A stretch of 44,045 bases of DNA, from NCBI GenBank assembly GCA_031270015.1, contig JAISYH010000055.1:1-44045 (forward strand), read 5' to 3'. Below are positions 43,800-44,045 of the stretch, piece by piece. This DNA comes from Burkholderiales bacterium. Lineage in GTDB: Bacteria; Pseudomonadota; Gammaproteobacteria; Burkholderiales; Casimicrobiaceae. Both the position numbers and the translations under genes were made by a program. The notes beneath the pieces were generated by a model. That model saw nothing but the letters and a program-made list of their open reading frames with translations. It had not been told where the DNA came from and ran no database searches. Within the stretch, counting starts at the first letter, position 1, and every line of letters begins with the position of its first letter.

Positions 43800-44045
43800 T
43801 TAATTACACTTTTTAGGGGATGCTTTTGTTGGACCAACTACACAATATATCTCGCCCTCTTTTTGAGGCACCAAAACAATAACCTGTCCATCTCGACCTC
43901 CTTTCATAACCAAAGCATTTGAATCTACGATTTGGATATAGTCTGGTTTTGGCTTAAGGTCAGCGAATATTCGAGCCTTATCATCTCCAGTTAAAATTGA
44001 TTTTATTAACTCGCTTTTTTTATCATTTGCGGTCAAAGAAATTAA
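43800..44045 (-). CDS. Hypothetical protein, partial at the right window edge
   Basis: The frame enters from beyond 44045 (LISLTANDKKSEL) and ends at 43800. The visible 81 codons contain LTGDDKARIFADLKPKPDYI and VMKGGRDGQVIVLVPQKEGE, then CVVGPTKASPKKCN. The first residues could be the end of a signal peptide, so the protein may be secreted, with two Cys that could pair. A TTG at 44036 could be read as a start but continuation off the window is more likely. Family unknown; AT-rich like its neighbours. Confidence 0.5.
   Translation of the reverse strand, partial: LISLTANDKKSELIKSILTGDDKARIFADLKPKPDYIQIVDSNALVMKGGRDGQVIVLVPQKEGEIYCVVGPTKASPKKCN

Noticed and set aside
1-44045. CRISPR arrays, rRNA or tRNA genes, prophage modules
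   Set aside because: No regularly spaced repeats, no T-arm (GGTTCGAATCC-like) cloverleaf and no phage structural genes were seen by reading through the gaps on both strands.

Overview
The window looks like chromosomal DNA of a Gram-negative proteobacterium, most likely a betaproteobacterium. The evidence is mainly gene order: cysE next to an iscR-iscS-iscU-iscA-hscB-hscA-fdx-iscX operon, a LysE/LeuE exporter gene between carA and carB, glnK-amtB, feoA-feoB-feoC, a long single-chain purL and a BepA-type periplasmic protease. Base composition by eye is moderate in GC in the housekeeping blocks and clearly more AT-rich at both ends, in the TonB/ABC cluster and around 34.7-35.4 kb. No species can be named from sequence alone.

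Left to right: an IS3-family element runs off the left edge (1-118) and has cut a secreted-protein gene that is coupled to an upstream lipoprotein gene. Then come carA-leuE-carB (minus strand), a coiled-coil lipoprotein, a C-terminally anchored surface protein, an IS481-type transposase relic, an MFS exporter, inorganic pyrophosphatase and glnK-amtB. A 1-kb stretch without a convincing gene precedes proS, a small lytic transglycosylase and gluQ.

From 18.1 to 24.7 kb lies the most interesting block. A Crp/Fnr-type regulator is divergent from a six-gene run: cupin, TonB-dependent receptor, substrate-binding protein with an RRRW signal, ABC permease, ABC ATPase and SAM methyltransferase. A perfect 7-1-7 Fur box sits between the two arms. 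It reads as a complete outer-to-inner membrane import route for an unidentified small molecule or metal chelate, repressed by iron, with a dedicated methyltransferase and cupin.

The ISC iron-sulfur assembly operon follows (24.9-30.5 kb). Its promoter carries a good type 1 IscR site, and an exact 10-bp inverted repeat brackets it. Next are cysE-moaC, bepA, an aldo/keto reductase, a frameshifted endonuclease/phosphatase-family gene, purL and the Fur-controlled feoABC operon, whose FeoB has a striking His/Cys-rich insert in its G domain. The right end is accessory: an IS256-like relic, a signal-peptide protein, a frameshifted gene resembling the C-terminal end of a polymorphic toxin, and a partial gene at the edge. 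Iron is the common thread (Fur boxes, Feo, ISC, TonB uptake). IS relics and single-base A-tract frameshifts mark the edges and gaps as decaying or recently rearranged DNA, or as places with sequencing error.
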